A stretch of DNA of 63,270 nt. It comes from Clostridia bacterium. GTDB lineage: Bacteria > Bacillota_A > Clostridia > Oscillospirales > Acutalibacteraceae. How positions within the stretch are numbered: the stretch's first letter is position 1; each line of letters starts with the position of its first letter. A program made the position numbers and the translations under genes. The DNA lies in assembly GCA_024699005.1 (NCBI GenBank), contig JAILQN010000303.1, forward strand, positions 1 through 63,270. The letters are read 5' to 3'. Of this stretch, positions 54,502-63,249 are shown piece by piece. The notes below the pieces were generated by a model. The model saw nothing but the letters and a program-made list of their open reading frames with translations. It ran no database searches and had not been told where the DNA came from.

Positions 54502-55881
54502 ATGGACAGAGATTTGTACCCGGAGAAGATTGCGTATATGACAGAGAATGAGTTCAGAGAGTTGTCGCCGCAAGAGTATTACAGGATGATGTTTCCCTTG
54601 AATTCATTTCAGAAGACCGGAGAGAACAATGGTGATTTCAAGCCTAATGGATTGATACAATATCATTGTCCCAACTTCAGAACAGATGCTCTTTGTACAA
54701 ATGTCATTTTCGATGATCACGAATGTATCAGGGAGTGTATCGAAAAAACAGGAAGACTCAGAAACACGGACTTTTCGCTGATTTCCGGCTGCTCGTTCAT
54801 CGGCAAATCAAAGTCGAACAAAAATGCGCGATACTGTCACGCGCTGATTTTCGACATCGATGAAGTCGACAAAAAGTGTCTGTGCAACATTATCGGTCTT
54901 GCCGGGGCAAAGCTGATCCCGATGCCGACGGCGATCTCGATAAGCGGCAATGGTGTTCACATCAGCTATATTCTCGATTGTCCTGTTCGTCTTTCCTCCA
55001 AAAACCTCGAAGCTCTGACTGACCTGAAAATGCTTCTGACCCGTAAGCTATGGAACGAGCGAACAAGCCTTGAACCGATAGTTCAATACCAGGGCGTCGT
55101 CCAAGGCTACAGAACCGTCGGCACGCGAACAAAGCGCGGGCACATTGTCCGGGCGTATCAGATTGGCGGAAAAATTTCCATTGAGGAATTGATTAACTAC
55201 GCTGAAGAACTCAATATCGCACCGTTCCACCGCAATTCCAATGGAGAGTATTACACGGAGCGCATCCGCAGCATACTGAAAGACAAACGGCATTTAGACA
55301 AAATGAAGGATAGTCTTATCTCCGAAGACTGTACCATGCAGGAATTAAGAGAAGAAAATCCCGAATGGTTTGAGAATTGGTATCAGCGTCGCGTTATCGA
55401 AAAGCAAAAGCCCGGACATATAAATATCGGTCGCAAACCGTATGATAAGTGGCTGAATCTAATCAAGGAACAGGCACACGAGGGCAACCGCAGACGATGC
55501 ATCTACTGCCTCGCAGCATGGGCACAGAAGTGCGATATAAGCGAAGACGAGTTTGTCTCCGACGCATATTCACTCATCCCCCATTTTGAGAACCTGACGA
55601 CTTCCGAAGACAATCATTTCACCCGCGCTAATGTCGATTCTGTTATCGCGCAGTTCAGGACACACGACTACACGCGAATGACAATCAAGGCAATGGAGAG
55701 AATGACCGGACTTGTATATCCCAAAGAGCAGAAACACAAACAAGACCGCTCGGGAAGGCCAGCAAAGGAGGAAGCCGTCAAAGAATATATCAGACAGCAT
55801 CCTGAAGAAAAGAATATCACAAAAATAGCCCGCGACTGCGGCGTTACCCGTCCTACCGTATATAAATACCTCAACTCCTGA
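54502..55881 (+). CDS. Primase/replication-like protein of the mobile element
   Basis: 459 residues from ATG 54502, with AGGGAGG 8 nt upstream. The central part resembles an archaeo-eukaryotic primase-type domain: CHALIFDIDEVD carries the acidic metal site and AISISGNGVHISYILD the conserved SGxGxH strand, followed by QYQGVVQGYRTVGTRTKRG. The C-terminus ends in a helix-turn-helix (ITKIARDCGVTRPTVYKYL) after a Lys/Arg-rich linker. Such proteins are carried by conjugative and mobilisable elements for replication. It is the first of a plus-strand block of mobility genes. The family name is uncertain; the metal-site motif is seen, the activity is inferred. Confidence 0.6.
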   Translation: MDRDLYPEKIAYMTENEFRELSPQEYYRMMFPLNSFQKTGENNGDFKPNGLIQYHCPNFRTDALCTNVIFDDHECIRECIEKTGRLRNTDFSLISGCSFIGKSKSNKNARYCHALIFDIDEVDKKCLCNIIGLAGAKLIPMPTAISISGNGVHISYILDCPVRLSSKNLEALTDLKMLLTRKLWNERTSLEPIVQYQGVVQGYRTVGTRTKRGHIVRAYQIGGKISIEELINYAEELNIAPFHRNSNGEYYTERIRSILKDKRHLDKMKDSLISEDCTMQELREENPEWFENWYQRRVIEKQKPGHINIGRKPYDKWLNLIKEQAHEGNRRRCIYCLAAWAQKCDISEDEFVSDAYSLIPHFENLTTSEDNHFTRANVDSVIAQFRTHDYTRMTIKAMERMTGLVYPKEQKHKQDRSGRPAKEEAVKEYIRQHPEEKNITKIARDCGVTRPTVYKYLNS

Positions 55882-55920
55882 TTATTTGATAAAAATTATT
55901 AAAAATGAATATCGAAGTGG

Positions 55921-56046
55921 TTGTTTAATATAACGGGCTCTGATATAATAAAACCACAACGAAGGAGGAAACTCCTGACTGAACAATTGAATAAGCGGAC
56001 GAGGGTGGGCACATACCGATACGGTATGCTTACCCTCCTCTTTTTA
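55921..56046 (+). promoter_or_regulatory. Promoter and terminator leader of the Dam-type gene
   Basis: TTGTTT (55921-55926), 17 bp, and extended -10 TGATATAAT (TATAAT 55944-55949) start a leader with a GGAG-GAAA-CTCC hairpin. A long imperfect stem follows (GAGGGT...CATACC with GGTATG...ACCCTC, 56001-56037) and ends in CTCTTTTTATC. The methylase ATG lies 59 bp beyond, so the stem is an attenuator rather than an end-of-gene terminator. Confidence 0.6.
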
Positions 56047-56104
56047 TCTTTGGGGGCTCAGGCTCCTCTTTTTGTTGCCTTCTTAAAGGCAGAAAGGAAA
56101 AGAT

Positions 56105-56923
56105 ATGAGACCGTTCGCGAAGTGGCCCGGAAGAAAAACACAGTTGCTTGAGACGCTTAAAGCCCGTATGCCGGGAACATACGGAAGATACTACGAGCCC
56201 TTCATAGGAAGCGGTGCTCTTCTGCTCGATATCCAGCCCGAAAGAGCAGTAATCAACGACATCAACGAGCCGCTGCTGAACGTATACAACCAGCTCAGGA
56301 CAGATGCGGACGCAGTAATATCCGCAGTCAACAAACTCGACGCAGAACCCTGCGACAACGGGCGGTATATGGCTCTGAGGAAAATATATAATGACAAAAT
56401 TAAAGCCGATGAATTCGACATAGACTGCGCCGCTCTCATGATCTGGATCAACAAGCATTGCTTTAACGGCCTTTATCGGGTCAACTCAAAAGGAATGTTT
56501 AACGTAGCCTTCAACAACAAAGAGAACGGCGTCTCAATCGACGAACAGAACATCAGAAGCATCGGACTTTACCTTTGCGACAATGATATCGAAATCCGCA
56601 ACCTGGATTTTGAACAGGCGTGTTCTGACGTCAAGGCGGGAGACTTCATATATTTTGACCCGCCTTATCTGCCGGTCAGTGAGACGGCGAATTTCACGCA
56701 CTACAACAAAGAAGGCTTCTCACTGGACGACCAGAAGCGTCTGGCAGCCCTCTGCAGACGTCTTACGGAACAGGGCATCAAAATAATGCTGAGCAACAAC
56801 AATGTTCCTCTTGTCTATGACCTTTACAAGGGTTTCAACATTGAAAACATTGATGTCAGAAGGTCAATAAACAGGGACGCATCCAAGCGCACCGGGAAAG
56901 AAGTAATCATTACGAACTATTAA
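56105..56923 (+). CDS. Dam-family DNA adenine methyltransferase
   Basis: 272 residues (alpha-class N6-adenine MTase, D12 family). N-terminal RPFAKWPGRKTQLLETL corresponds to the KWxGGK box, with Arg replacing the second Gly. YYEPFIGSGALLLDI is the SAM-binding motif I, and DFIYFDPPYLPVSETANFTHY the catalytic DPPY. C-terminal EVIITNY is typical of the family. AAAGGAAAAGAT precedes the ATG. No cognate nuclease is adjacent, so it is an orphan enzyme. On a mobile element, such enzymes often protect incoming DNA from restriction or help control replication. It stands behind an attenuator leader. Confidence 0.9.
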   Translation: MRPFAKWPGRKTQLLETLKARMPGTYGRYYEPFIGSGALLLDIQPERAVINDINEPLLNVYNQLRTDADAVISAVNKLDAEPCDNGRYMALRKIYNDKIKADEFDIDCAALMIWINKHCFNGLYRVNSKGMFNVAFNNKENGVSIDEQNIRSIGLYLCDNDIEIRNLDFEQACSDVKAGDFIYFDPPYLPVSETANFTHYNKEGFSLDDQKRLAALCRRLTEQGIKIMLSNNNVPLVYDLYKGFNIENIDVRRSINRDASKRTGKEVIITNY

Positions 56924-56992
56924 ATAAAAGTATTTATCCATAATTTAATTAGTGATTGAACACTCCCCAGATAATTTTTATGAGGTGATGTT

Positions 56993-57625
56993 ATGGATGA
57001 ACCTAAGAAAACTATAAGATTTATAGACCCAAGCTACAATGACAAATTCAGAATCCCGGACGGAGGCAAGGTTGAGATAAACTACCGGAACGGTGAACGG
57101 GCTGAAAGAACGTGCGGATACATAGATGCCTATCATCTCCGTTTTGGTTCAAACGTCTTTCATATCTGCGAACTTGCTGAGCATATGGACAGCATCGGCG
57201 CAACGCTGCGGCCACTCGCCGGAGAGGATGAAATGGTTGCTGTTATTTGTACTCCGCACCGTAAAGCAACGCTCGCGGTAATCGACAAGGACCTTGAATC
57301 CCTTCAGGGTTATGTCGGAGGGTATATCGAGGCTGTCTATCCCTTTGAAGACCCAAATCTTGCCTTGATATGTAACGAAAATGGCAAGTTCGAGGGCCTT
57401 GCCCCATGCCGCGGATTGACCGACGAAAATTCAAGATTGTATGACATAGTGTGTGGGCAATTCATTGTCTGTGGAGTTGGAGAAGATGATTTTTGTTCTT
57501 TGACCGGTCCGCAGCAGGACGCAATGATGAAAAAGTTCTACCTGCCGGAAAGGTTTGTCCGCACTGAACACGGTATCCTTGCTGAAGCGTATGATGACAG
57601 GCGCTCACCGTCATTCGGCATCTAA
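56993..57625 (+). CDS. DUF3846-domain protein
   Basis: 210 residues. The C-terminal half matches DUF3846: DLESLQGYVGGYIEAVYPF, NLALICNENGKFEGLAPCRGL, YDIVCGQFIVCGVGEDDFCSL. The N-terminal half (FIDPSYNDKFRIPDGGKVEINY...GYIDAYHLRFGSNVFHICELAEHM) resembles small domains found in conjugative-element proteins. GAGGTG precedes the ATG. The function of the family is unknown. It is typical cargo between replication and transfer genes of Firmicute elements. The next gene begins 1 bp after its stop. Confidence 0.78.
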   Translation: MDEPKKTIRFIDPSYNDKFRIPDGGKVEINYRNGERAERTCGYIDAYHLRFGSNVFHICELAEHMDSIGATLRPLAGEDEMVAVICTPHRKATLAVIDKDLESLQGYVGGYIEAVYPFEDPNLALICNENGKFEGLAPCRGLTDENSRLYDIVCGQFIVCGVGEDDFCSLTGPQQDAMMKKFYLPERFVRTEHGILAEAYDDRRSPSFGI

Positions 57626-57626
57626 T

Positions 57627-59075
57627 ATGTGGGTAGCGATTATTATTGCTGTTGCGTTCGCTTTCCTGTTCTTTACAAGCGGCGCAACGCCGGACAGAAA
57701 AATCGAGAAACGCCACACAAAGCAGCGCTCATCTGCAATGCACAAAAAGGCCGATAAATCCTTGCTGCGTCAGGTTCCGCATGAAGGAGAATTCATCCTC
57801 GGTATGCAGGGCGGAAAGTACGTTGTCTGGGACACATCCAAAGACGCACACATACTTATCGTCGGCGGTTCAGGTTCCGGTAAATCCTCCTGCTTTGTTA
57901 TACCGTTCTTATTGAGCAATCCCGACACATGTGTTTTTGCTGTTGACGTAAAAGGCGAACTCGTCATGAAAGGCAGAGAGCTATCCGACCCGCGTATTTG
58001 TGTATTCTCTCCCATGGACCACTCAGGATACGGATTTGACCCGTTCCACGGTTTATCGACAGACAGTTCACCGCAGCTGATACTTGAAACAATGCAGACG
58101 GTAGTGTTCTCGCTGATACCGCTCGGCACATCTAAAGAAACATTCTGGCCGATCAGCGCCCGGAACATGCTTATCGGATTGATGATCTACTACTTCAACC
58201 ACGGCAGACATGACCTTATTGAAATAATTGATAGCGTGCTCGGTTCACCCGTAAGAGACCAGATAGAAGAGATAATCAATACAGAGGACCCGTCAGGCAA
58301 TGCATATAAGTACCTCGTGCAGTTTTACGGAATGGCCGACGAAACACTTCTGAGCGTATACAGCAATATGGCTAACAGTCTTAGCTGTTTTTCCGATATC
58401 AATCTTCGCTGGGCCTTCTCCGGCGCAGCAAGAAAGGTTAATGCTTTGACCCTCGAGAGCGGGAAGTCTGTATTCCTCGCCATACCGGAACACAAACTCG
58501 CGCCTTGGAGCGGTGTACTCGCTATGATTATCAACCTGACGCTGGACACACTGAGCAAACGCCCTGAGGGAAAAAACAGGATATTCTTCCTTCTTGATGA
58601 GTTAGGCCGCATTATTTCATCAGGCGGAGCCATGGATGGACTTGTTGATGCCAGCATGACGCTAAGAAGCAGAGGCGTGACACTCTGCATGGTAGTACAG
58701 CAAATTGAGAGCCTTGAAACAGGTTTCTCGGAAGCAAAGACGACAACACTTATAGGCAACTGCAACATCAAGATAATACTGGATGCTTCTTCTTCAAAAA
58801 CTCAGCAGACTGTATGCCGGGATTGGGTTCCGAAATACTTTCAGCGTAAGCAGAGCAAATCCACAGGAGGCAAAGGCCCCAATAACAACTTTAGCTTCGA
58901 AGAAACCGAAAGGCTCAGTCCTGCCGATCTGATGGCTCTTCCCAAAAACGGTGAGGCGGTCGTTATCACGCCATTAGGTTATACAATGATAAAAAAATGT
59001 CCATACTACAAAGACGATTTTCTCAAAAAAAGAGCTGACCGGGTCAGCAGCCATAATAAGGAGGCAAAAAGATGA
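57627..59075 (+). CDS. VirD4/TraG-type conjugative coupling ATPase
   Basis: 482 residues. One N-terminal transmembrane segment (WVAIIIAVAFAFLFF) is followed by a TraG/VirD4 ATPase with Walker A VGGSGSGKSSCF (about 79-90), CVFAVDVKGELV, Walker B FFLLDELGRI (about 325) and TLCMVVQQIESLE. The C-terminal ETERLSPADLMALPKNGEAVV is characteristic. ATG 57627 follows the upstream stop by one base and has no clear Shine-Dalgarno, so translation is probably coupled. Role: couples relaxase-bound DNA to a secretion channel. No VirB-type channel genes are in this window. Confidence 0.9.
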   Translation: MWVAIIIAVAFAFLFFTSGATPDRKIEKRHTKQRSSAMHKKADKSLLRQVPHEGEFILGMQGGKYVVWDTSKDAHILIVGGSGSGKSSCFVIPFLLSNPDTCVFAVDVKGELVMKGRELSDPRICVFSPMDHSGYGFDPFHGLSTDSSPQLILETMQTVVFSLIPLGTSKETFWPISARNMLIGLMIYYFNHGRHDLIEIIDSVLGSPVRDQIEEIINTEDPSGNAYKYLVQFYGMADETLLSVYSNMANSLSCFSDINLRWAFSGAARKVNALTLESGKSVFLAIPEHKLAPWSGVLAMIINLTLDTLSKRPEGKNRIFFLLDELGRIISSGGAMDGLVDASMTLRSRGVTLCMVVQQIESLETGFSEAKTTTLIGNCNIKIILDASSSKTQQTVCRDWVPKYFQRKQSKSTGGKGPNNNFSFEETERLSPADLMALPKNGEAVVITPLGYTMIKKCPYYKDDFLKKRADRVSSHNKEAKR

Positions 59076-60028
59076 TAGATTTATCAAACGCCGCTACACG
59101 AGCGGATAAAGTGAAGATTATTACGAAGGAATTGGAAAAAGGAATTGACGAACTGTTTCGCTCGGACAAATACGCCGAATTCCTTGCTAAAATGTCACAG
59201 CTGCATCACTATTCATTCGGCAATACCATGTTGATCTTGTCGCAAAAACCTGATGCCGAGATGGTTGCCGGGGTGACAACATGGAACAAAGCTTTCGGTC
59301 GATATGTCAAAAAGGGCGAGAAGGGAATAGTTATTCTCGCTCCGGCAGAATTCAAAAAATCAGTCACGGAGAAATTGACAAATCCTGACGGTACGCAAAA
59401 ACTGAATAGTGACAACAAGCAGCTCGAGGAAACACGGGAAATCACAGTACAATATTTTAAACCTGCGTATGTTTTTGACGTGAGCCAGACCGACGGCAAG
59501 CCGGTCCCGAAGCTGGGTGTTGACGAGCTGACGGGTAATGTTGATAATTATCCGAAAGTATTTGACGCGATCTGCGACGCCGCTCCGGTCGATATTACCT
59601 TTGATAATATAAAAAGCGGAGCGAAGGGGTATTACAGTAGCGAAGACAAAAGGATCGTAATAAATCACGGAATGTCTGACCTGCAAACACTCAAAACGGC
59701 TATACACGAAACAGCCCATGCCATACTGCATGATAAAGACTATTTAAAAACGACCGGAGAGAAGAAAGATGCCTCCACCCGTGAGGTAGAAGCAGAAGCC
59801 GTAGCGTTCTCTGTCTGTTCATCCTTCGGATTGCCGACGGAGGATTATTCTTTCGGTTATGTTGCCGGTTGGGCGGGTTCACGCAAAACCGAAGCAGTCA
59901 GGGAGAGCATGGAAACCATACAGCGCTGTTCATCGGACATCATCGGCAAAATGGAACAAAGCCTCGGTATTGAGAAGACCCCGCATATTGAACAGGCACA
60001 GCAACAACATAAGGCAGTAGCAATATGA
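59072..60028 (+). CDS. ArdC-like antirestriction protein with zincin domain
   Basis: 318 residues, overlapping the traG-like stop by 4 bp (ATGA). N-terminal ArdC domain: YSFGNTMLILSQKPDAEMVAGVTTWNKAFGRYVKKGEKGIVILAP, a single-strand DNA-binding fold in known members. The C-terminal ImmA/IrrE-like metallopeptidase has HETAHAILHD and a downstream Glu (TREVEAEAVAFSV). Known ArdC proteins shield transferred single-stranded DNA from restriction in the recipient. It fits with the coupling protein, MobC and relaxase as part of the transfer module. Confidence 0.88.
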   Translation: MIDLSNAATRADKVKIITKELEKGIDELFRSDKYAEFLAKMSQLHHYSFGNTMLILSQKPDAEMVAGVTTWNKAFGRYVKKGEKGIVILAPAEFKKSVTEKLTNPDGTQKLNSDNKQLEETREITVQYFKPAYVFDVSQTDGKPVPKLGVDELTGNVDNYPKVFDAICDAAPVDITFDNIKSGAKGYYSSEDKRIVINHGMSDLQTLKTAIHETAHAILHDKDYLKTTGEKKDASTREVEAEAVAFSVCSSFGLPTEDYSFGYVAGWAGSRKTEAVRESMETIQRCSSDIIGKMEQSLGIEKTPHIEQAQQQHKAVAI

Positions 60029-60117
60029 ATCACATAAGCTGACAATAAGTCACTGTGCCTGTTTACAGAAACTCTATGCATTTTTATATCGTTTCGTTTT
60101 AAACTGTTAAGAAAACT

Positions 60118-60160
60118 AATAGAACGCCTCTGAACCAAATCGGCTCGGAGGCGTTCTATT
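60118..60160. terminator. Bidirectional terminator between ArdC and the HTH pair
   Basis: A perfect 13-bp stem, AATAGAACGCCTC (60118-60130) with GAGGCGTTCTATT (60148-60160), lies between convergent genes. It serves both strands. Confidence 0.85.
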
Positions 60161-60161
60161 A

Positions 60162-60617
60162 TTAGTGATTAACAGCATTTTGATATTCTGAAATATTAAA
60201 AACCTTGTTTGATTGCGTTGTAGTAAAGGTTTGGTCTTCCATTACCGGAAGATTGTCATTGGCTTTAACCTCAGCTTTCTGTGAAACATTACGCATAGAT
60301 TCTGTCCGTTCGTGTATTTTCGACTTTATAAAGGGTACACCTTCCGTGTGAAAAATATCTCTGGCTACGGGAATCAAATCATCAAATACTATGCTCGTTA
60401 ACGTATTGAACAATGCCTGCTTAAAAAATTGTATAGCCTGCTGATAGATAGTCGGATCTTCGTCCAGTTCAAACTCTGGTTGCTCAGGATTCCAACTACG
60501 CCTACCACTACTCTTACGCAATCCGTTATTGGATTCAATCTCACCACGTCTTATCGCTTCTGCAGTTGCCCTTGAAACTGTGCCCTTAATCCGGACTCTA
60601 TCATTCTTATTATGCAT
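60162..60617 (-). CDS. Small hypothetical protein, mobile element
   Basis: 151 residues from ATG 60617, with AGAAGGAG 8 nt upstream. The first 55 residues are basic and polar (RVRIKGTVSRATAEAIRRGEIE), and the middle is helical and hydrophobic (YQQAIQFFKQALFNTLTSIVFDDLIPVARDIF). No family was recognised. It overlaps the end of the preceding HTH gene by 8 bp and is therefore cotranscribed and probably coupled. Its codon use is AT-rich like its partner. Confidence 0.65.
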   Translation of the reverse strand: MHNKNDRVRIKGTVSRATAEAIRRGEIESNNGLRKSSGRRSWNPEQPEFELDEDPTIYQQAIQFFKQALFNTLTSIVFDDLIPVARDIFHTEGVPFIKSKIHERTESMRNVSQKAEVKANDNLPVMEDQTFTTTQSNKVFNISEYQNAVNH

Positions 60618-61491
60618 TGGTTTTTCTCCTTCTATCGTATATTTTTTCATCGTTTTTAAATATAACTAAGGGATGCGCGATTAAAAAGTGTTCCAGTCGC
60701 TCCATCTCGACCTTATCGAGTTGGTGAAAGTGGCCTTTTTGCTCATTCCACGAATAAACATATACCAAAAACGACTGTTTATCGATATCGTCCTGGTTTA
60801 TATCTGCAAATCCTGGATCTTGAATATACTCAAACCCCTTTGGTATTCCGCTCAAAGTTGTATGCCACTCATAAGCCCCTTGGCTATATCCACGCTCGAT
60901 ATTTGGTTGACAAAGCTCTGAAATTCTCCACTCCTGACCCATTTTGAACGCAGATCTGTACTTGCCGCGACGTAATGCCTGCCGAATAGCTGCTTCCGTT
61001 CTTCCAACGTATTGAGCATATTCTTCGATAGACATGGTCTTCGCATCGTGTTGGACAACTGTAAAAGTTGTATCAGGTATGCAGAAATAATCATCTTCAG
61101 AGCTAATAACAACTTTGTTGCGGTTCATGTGCATTAGTTCCAGTGTCGCGCCTCTACTACTGAGTAAGTATCTGTATGCCCACCAAGGTTCCAGTTTGTT
61201 AAACAGTACAGTGTCTTCAATTCGTCTAATAAACTGTTTCAGAAAATTGCACTTAGCCTTCAGATACTGTAATTGATCTCCTGCTGCGGTTTCCATCAGC
61301 TTCTCCGCTTCTATAACCTGTAAAAAAACATCTTCGATTATTTCTCCTTTCGTCAGAAAACTACATCCATTAAAGATTCTCAATCGCTCCTCTGGAGTAA
61401 ATGATGCCGGCCTTATTGCATTTGTTTCACTCCGTAATTCTTCTTCGGTCTCAAGCTCCTCATAGAACATATTTGTATCTTCACAATTCAT
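60610..61491 (-). CDS. HTH (excisionase-like) regulator, mobile element
   Basis: 293 residues from ATG 61491, with AAGGAG 8 nt upstream. Around residues 155-190 lies a MerR/excisionase-type helix-turn-helix: MSIEEYAQYVGRTEAAIRQALRRGKYRSA followed by GQEWRISEL. The N-terminal part is helical (FNGCSFLTKGEIIEDVFLQVIEAEKLM), and the C-terminal part contains SFLVYVYSWNEQ. It has a strong promoter, and it may regulate transfer or excision of the element. It is divergent from the mob operon across a structured 560-bp gap. Confidence 0.6.
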   Translation of the reverse strand: MNCEDTNMFYEELETEEELRSETNAIRPASFTPEERLRIFNGCSFLTKGEIIEDVFLQVIEAEKLMETAAGDQLQYLKAKCNFLKQFIRRIEDTVLFNKLEPWWAYRYLLSSRGATLELMHMNRNKVVISSEDDYFCIPDTTFTVVQHDAKTMSIEEYAQYVGRTEAAIRQALRRGKYRSAFKMGQEWRISELCQPNIERGYSQGAYEWHTTLSGIPKGFEYIQDPGFADINQDDIDKQSFLVYVYSWNEQKGHFHQLDKVEMERLEHFLIAHPLVIFKNDEKIYDRRRKTNA

Positions 61492-61504
61492 AATTGGCAC
61501 TCCT

Positions 61505-61603
61505 TAAATTGTTGAACCGTAAAACTTTTTGCTTGCAAAGCGATAATAACACAGCATATAACATTTGTCAAGAACTTTTTATTTAACTGTTAGACTTTTT
61601 TAA
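61505..61603 (-). promoter_or_regulatory. Promoter of the HTH gene with flanking direct repeats
   Basis: TTGACA (61571-61566), 17 bp and TATTAT (61548-61543) form a near-consensus promoter on the minus strand. Similar 22-bp blocks of the form AAAAAGT-N5-GTT lie on each side (about 61580-61603 and 61505-61527) and agree at about 17 of 22 positions. They may be operators for autoregulation. Confidence 0.7.
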
Positions 61604-61639
61604 GATGAGTGTATTGCTGACGATTTCTTTTGAAAATCA

Positions 61640-61995
61640 GAATACTATGTCGATGAAAACCATATTTTGTTCCAGTCAGACAGCCACAGCTGACTGAACG
61701 GAAATGCGGTGAATACCGTACATCTTTCAGAGGGATGTGCGGTATTCACCTTGCTTACGGCGTTTCTCATTCCGGACAATAAAATCCGACATAATTCAAA
61801 CGGAGAAACACCGTAAGGCAAGTTTCGCAAACTGTTACCACAGTTCGCACCGACCGTGCCGGTCTAAACTTGCAGAGGGCTTCGCCCCCTTGAACCCCCG
61901 GTGCGGACAAATCTCTGTTGAGATTTCTCCGCTGTTCCGTTCCGCGCCGGGTTAAAAGAATACCATCTTGTTGATACTTCGGAACGGATGGCGAA
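61640..61995. other. Structured oriT-like region upstream of mobC
   Basis: Several inverted repeats are packed into 350 bp without a gene. GGTGAATACCG with CGGTATTCACC (about 61708-61751) contains an inner TACATC/GATGTG. CTTACGG-GTTTCTC with GAGAAAC-CCGTAAG (about 61753-61815, one mismatch) is next, then AAATCTC-TGTT-GAGATTT (about 61909-61926). AACCGTA/TACGGTT follows just downstream. Position directly before mobC and the relaxase is where a transfer origin is expected. The nick site cannot be assigned by eye. Confidence 0.6.
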
Positions 61996-62053
61996 ACCGT
62001 ACCACCTATCTGATACGGTTCTTCGATTGATTTATTTGGAAAGGTGTGATCAC

Positions 62054-62404
62054 ATGAGAAAAAGAAACATACCGGTTAAGGTGATGATGGACGAAACAGA
62101 GCACAATGCGTTTAAAAACAAACTGGAGACAAGTGGTTTATCCCAGCGTGAGTACATTCAACGGCTGATCGACAACAGAGCGATCCTCTCTGATGAGGCT
62201 GAAAAAGCATTGCGTTCTTTGTTAAACGCTGTGACAGGTCTGACAGAACAGGTCCGGCGAATTGGGGTAAACGTCAATCAGCTTGCGAGGATCGCCAACA
62301 GGAACGGCGTTCTTCCGACCGCTCGGCAACTTGACGATATATCGGCTCAGCTGAACGATATGGAAATGGAGGCATCGGAGTTATGGCAGTATATAAAGTC
62401 ATAA
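62054..62404 (+). CDS. mobC: MobC-type relaxosome accessory protein
   Basis: 116 residues. MRKRNIPVKVMMDETEHNAF is a ribbon-helix-helix-like start, followed by SGLSQREYIQRLI and the MobC signature VRRIGVNVNQLARIANRNG. ATG 62054 has GGAAAGGTG 7 nt upstream. It binds near oriT and helps the relaxase nick in related systems. It overlaps the relaxase gene by 22 bp, so the two are translated together. Confidence 0.9.
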   Translation: MRKRNIPVKVMMDETEHNAFKNKLETSGLSQREYIQRLIDNRAILSDEAEKALRSLLNAVTGLTEQVRRIGVNVNQLARIANRNGVLPTARQLDDISAQLNDMEMEASELWQYIKS

Positions 62405-63249
62405 ACAGCAGCAAAGCTGTCAACACACACGGCGGCATGAAAAACTGTCTGAGGTATGTTTTCGCGGACGGCAAAACAGCGCCAGAACTCTGTTATGTTA
62501 TCGGCTCAGATAATGCTGTCAACGATCCGTTACGAGTTTACCGAGACTTTATCCGGGTCAAAAAGGAATTCGGCAAGGACATCGGTAGGCAGTATATCCA
62601 CGCAGTATTGTCGTTCGCGCCGGGTGAGAACATCACTCCAGAGGAAGCGCTTGACTTCGGGATTGATTTTGCTGATAAAGTTTATCCCGGACATCAGTGT
62701 GCCGTTGCCGTGCATACTGACAAAGACCATATCCATTGCCATATGGTGATCAATACTGTCAGTTACCTTGACGGCAGAAAGAGCCATAAATCGAAAAAGG
62801 ATCTTCAAAAAGATAAAGACGTCTGCAACCGGATGTGCGAAGAACGGGGACTGACTGTAAATGTCAAAGGCGAACACTTTGACGGTACTCCACAGAGCAC
62901 TGGAGACATATCTTCTTGGGACAAAGACACATACAAGCTGTTGTCACAAAACACAAAGAAAAGCTACCTCGCCGAATGCGGGATAGCTGTAATGAAAGCG
63001 ATGAAAGCATCAACGGACAAGGACGGTTTCATTCGCCATATGAAAGAATATGGTTGGCAAGTCCAGTGGACCGACAACAGAAAACATATCGTTTTTATCA
63101 ACGCTGACGGCAAAAAAGTCCGCGACACCAACTTAAGGCAACACCTCACAATTATCATTCGGACAGAAAAACATCCCCAGAATAATCCGAGGAAATCAAC
63201 AATATTAATTTTTAGACAGAAAGTCCCTGTTTTTCGGGTTTCGGCGTAA
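62383..63249 (+). CDS. MOBP-type relaxase, probably truncated
   Basis: 288 residues. Relaxase/mobilisation nuclease domain: GGMKNCLRYVFADGK near the start (the catalytic Tyr is expected in this region), VKKEFGKDIGRQYIHAVLSFAPGE, and the metal-binding histidines in AVHTDKDHIHCHMVINTV (about residues 109-126). After KKVRDTNL (about residue 250) the sequence RQHLTIIIRTEKHPQNNP... no longer looks like the family. A neighbouring frame reads more family-like there (SFGQKN...RGNQQ). A frameshift and loss of the C-terminal half are likely; MOBP relaxases usually exceed 400 residues. Role when intact: nicks oriT and pilots the strand through the coupling protein. Confidence 0.78.
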   Translation: MAVYKVINSSKAVNTHGGMKNCLRYVFADGKTAPELCYVIGSDNAVNDPLRVYRDFIRVKKEFGKDIGRQYIHAVLSFAPGENITPEEALDFGIDFADKVYPGHQCAVAVHTDKDHIHCHMVINTVSYLDGRKSHKSKKDLQKDKDVCNRMCEERGLTVNVKGEHFDGTPQSTGDISSWDKDTYKLLSQNTKKSYLAECGIAVMKAMKASTDKDGFIRHMKEYGWQVQWTDNRKHIVFINADGKKVRDTNLRQHLTIIIRTEKHPQNNPRKSTILIFRQKVPVFRVSA

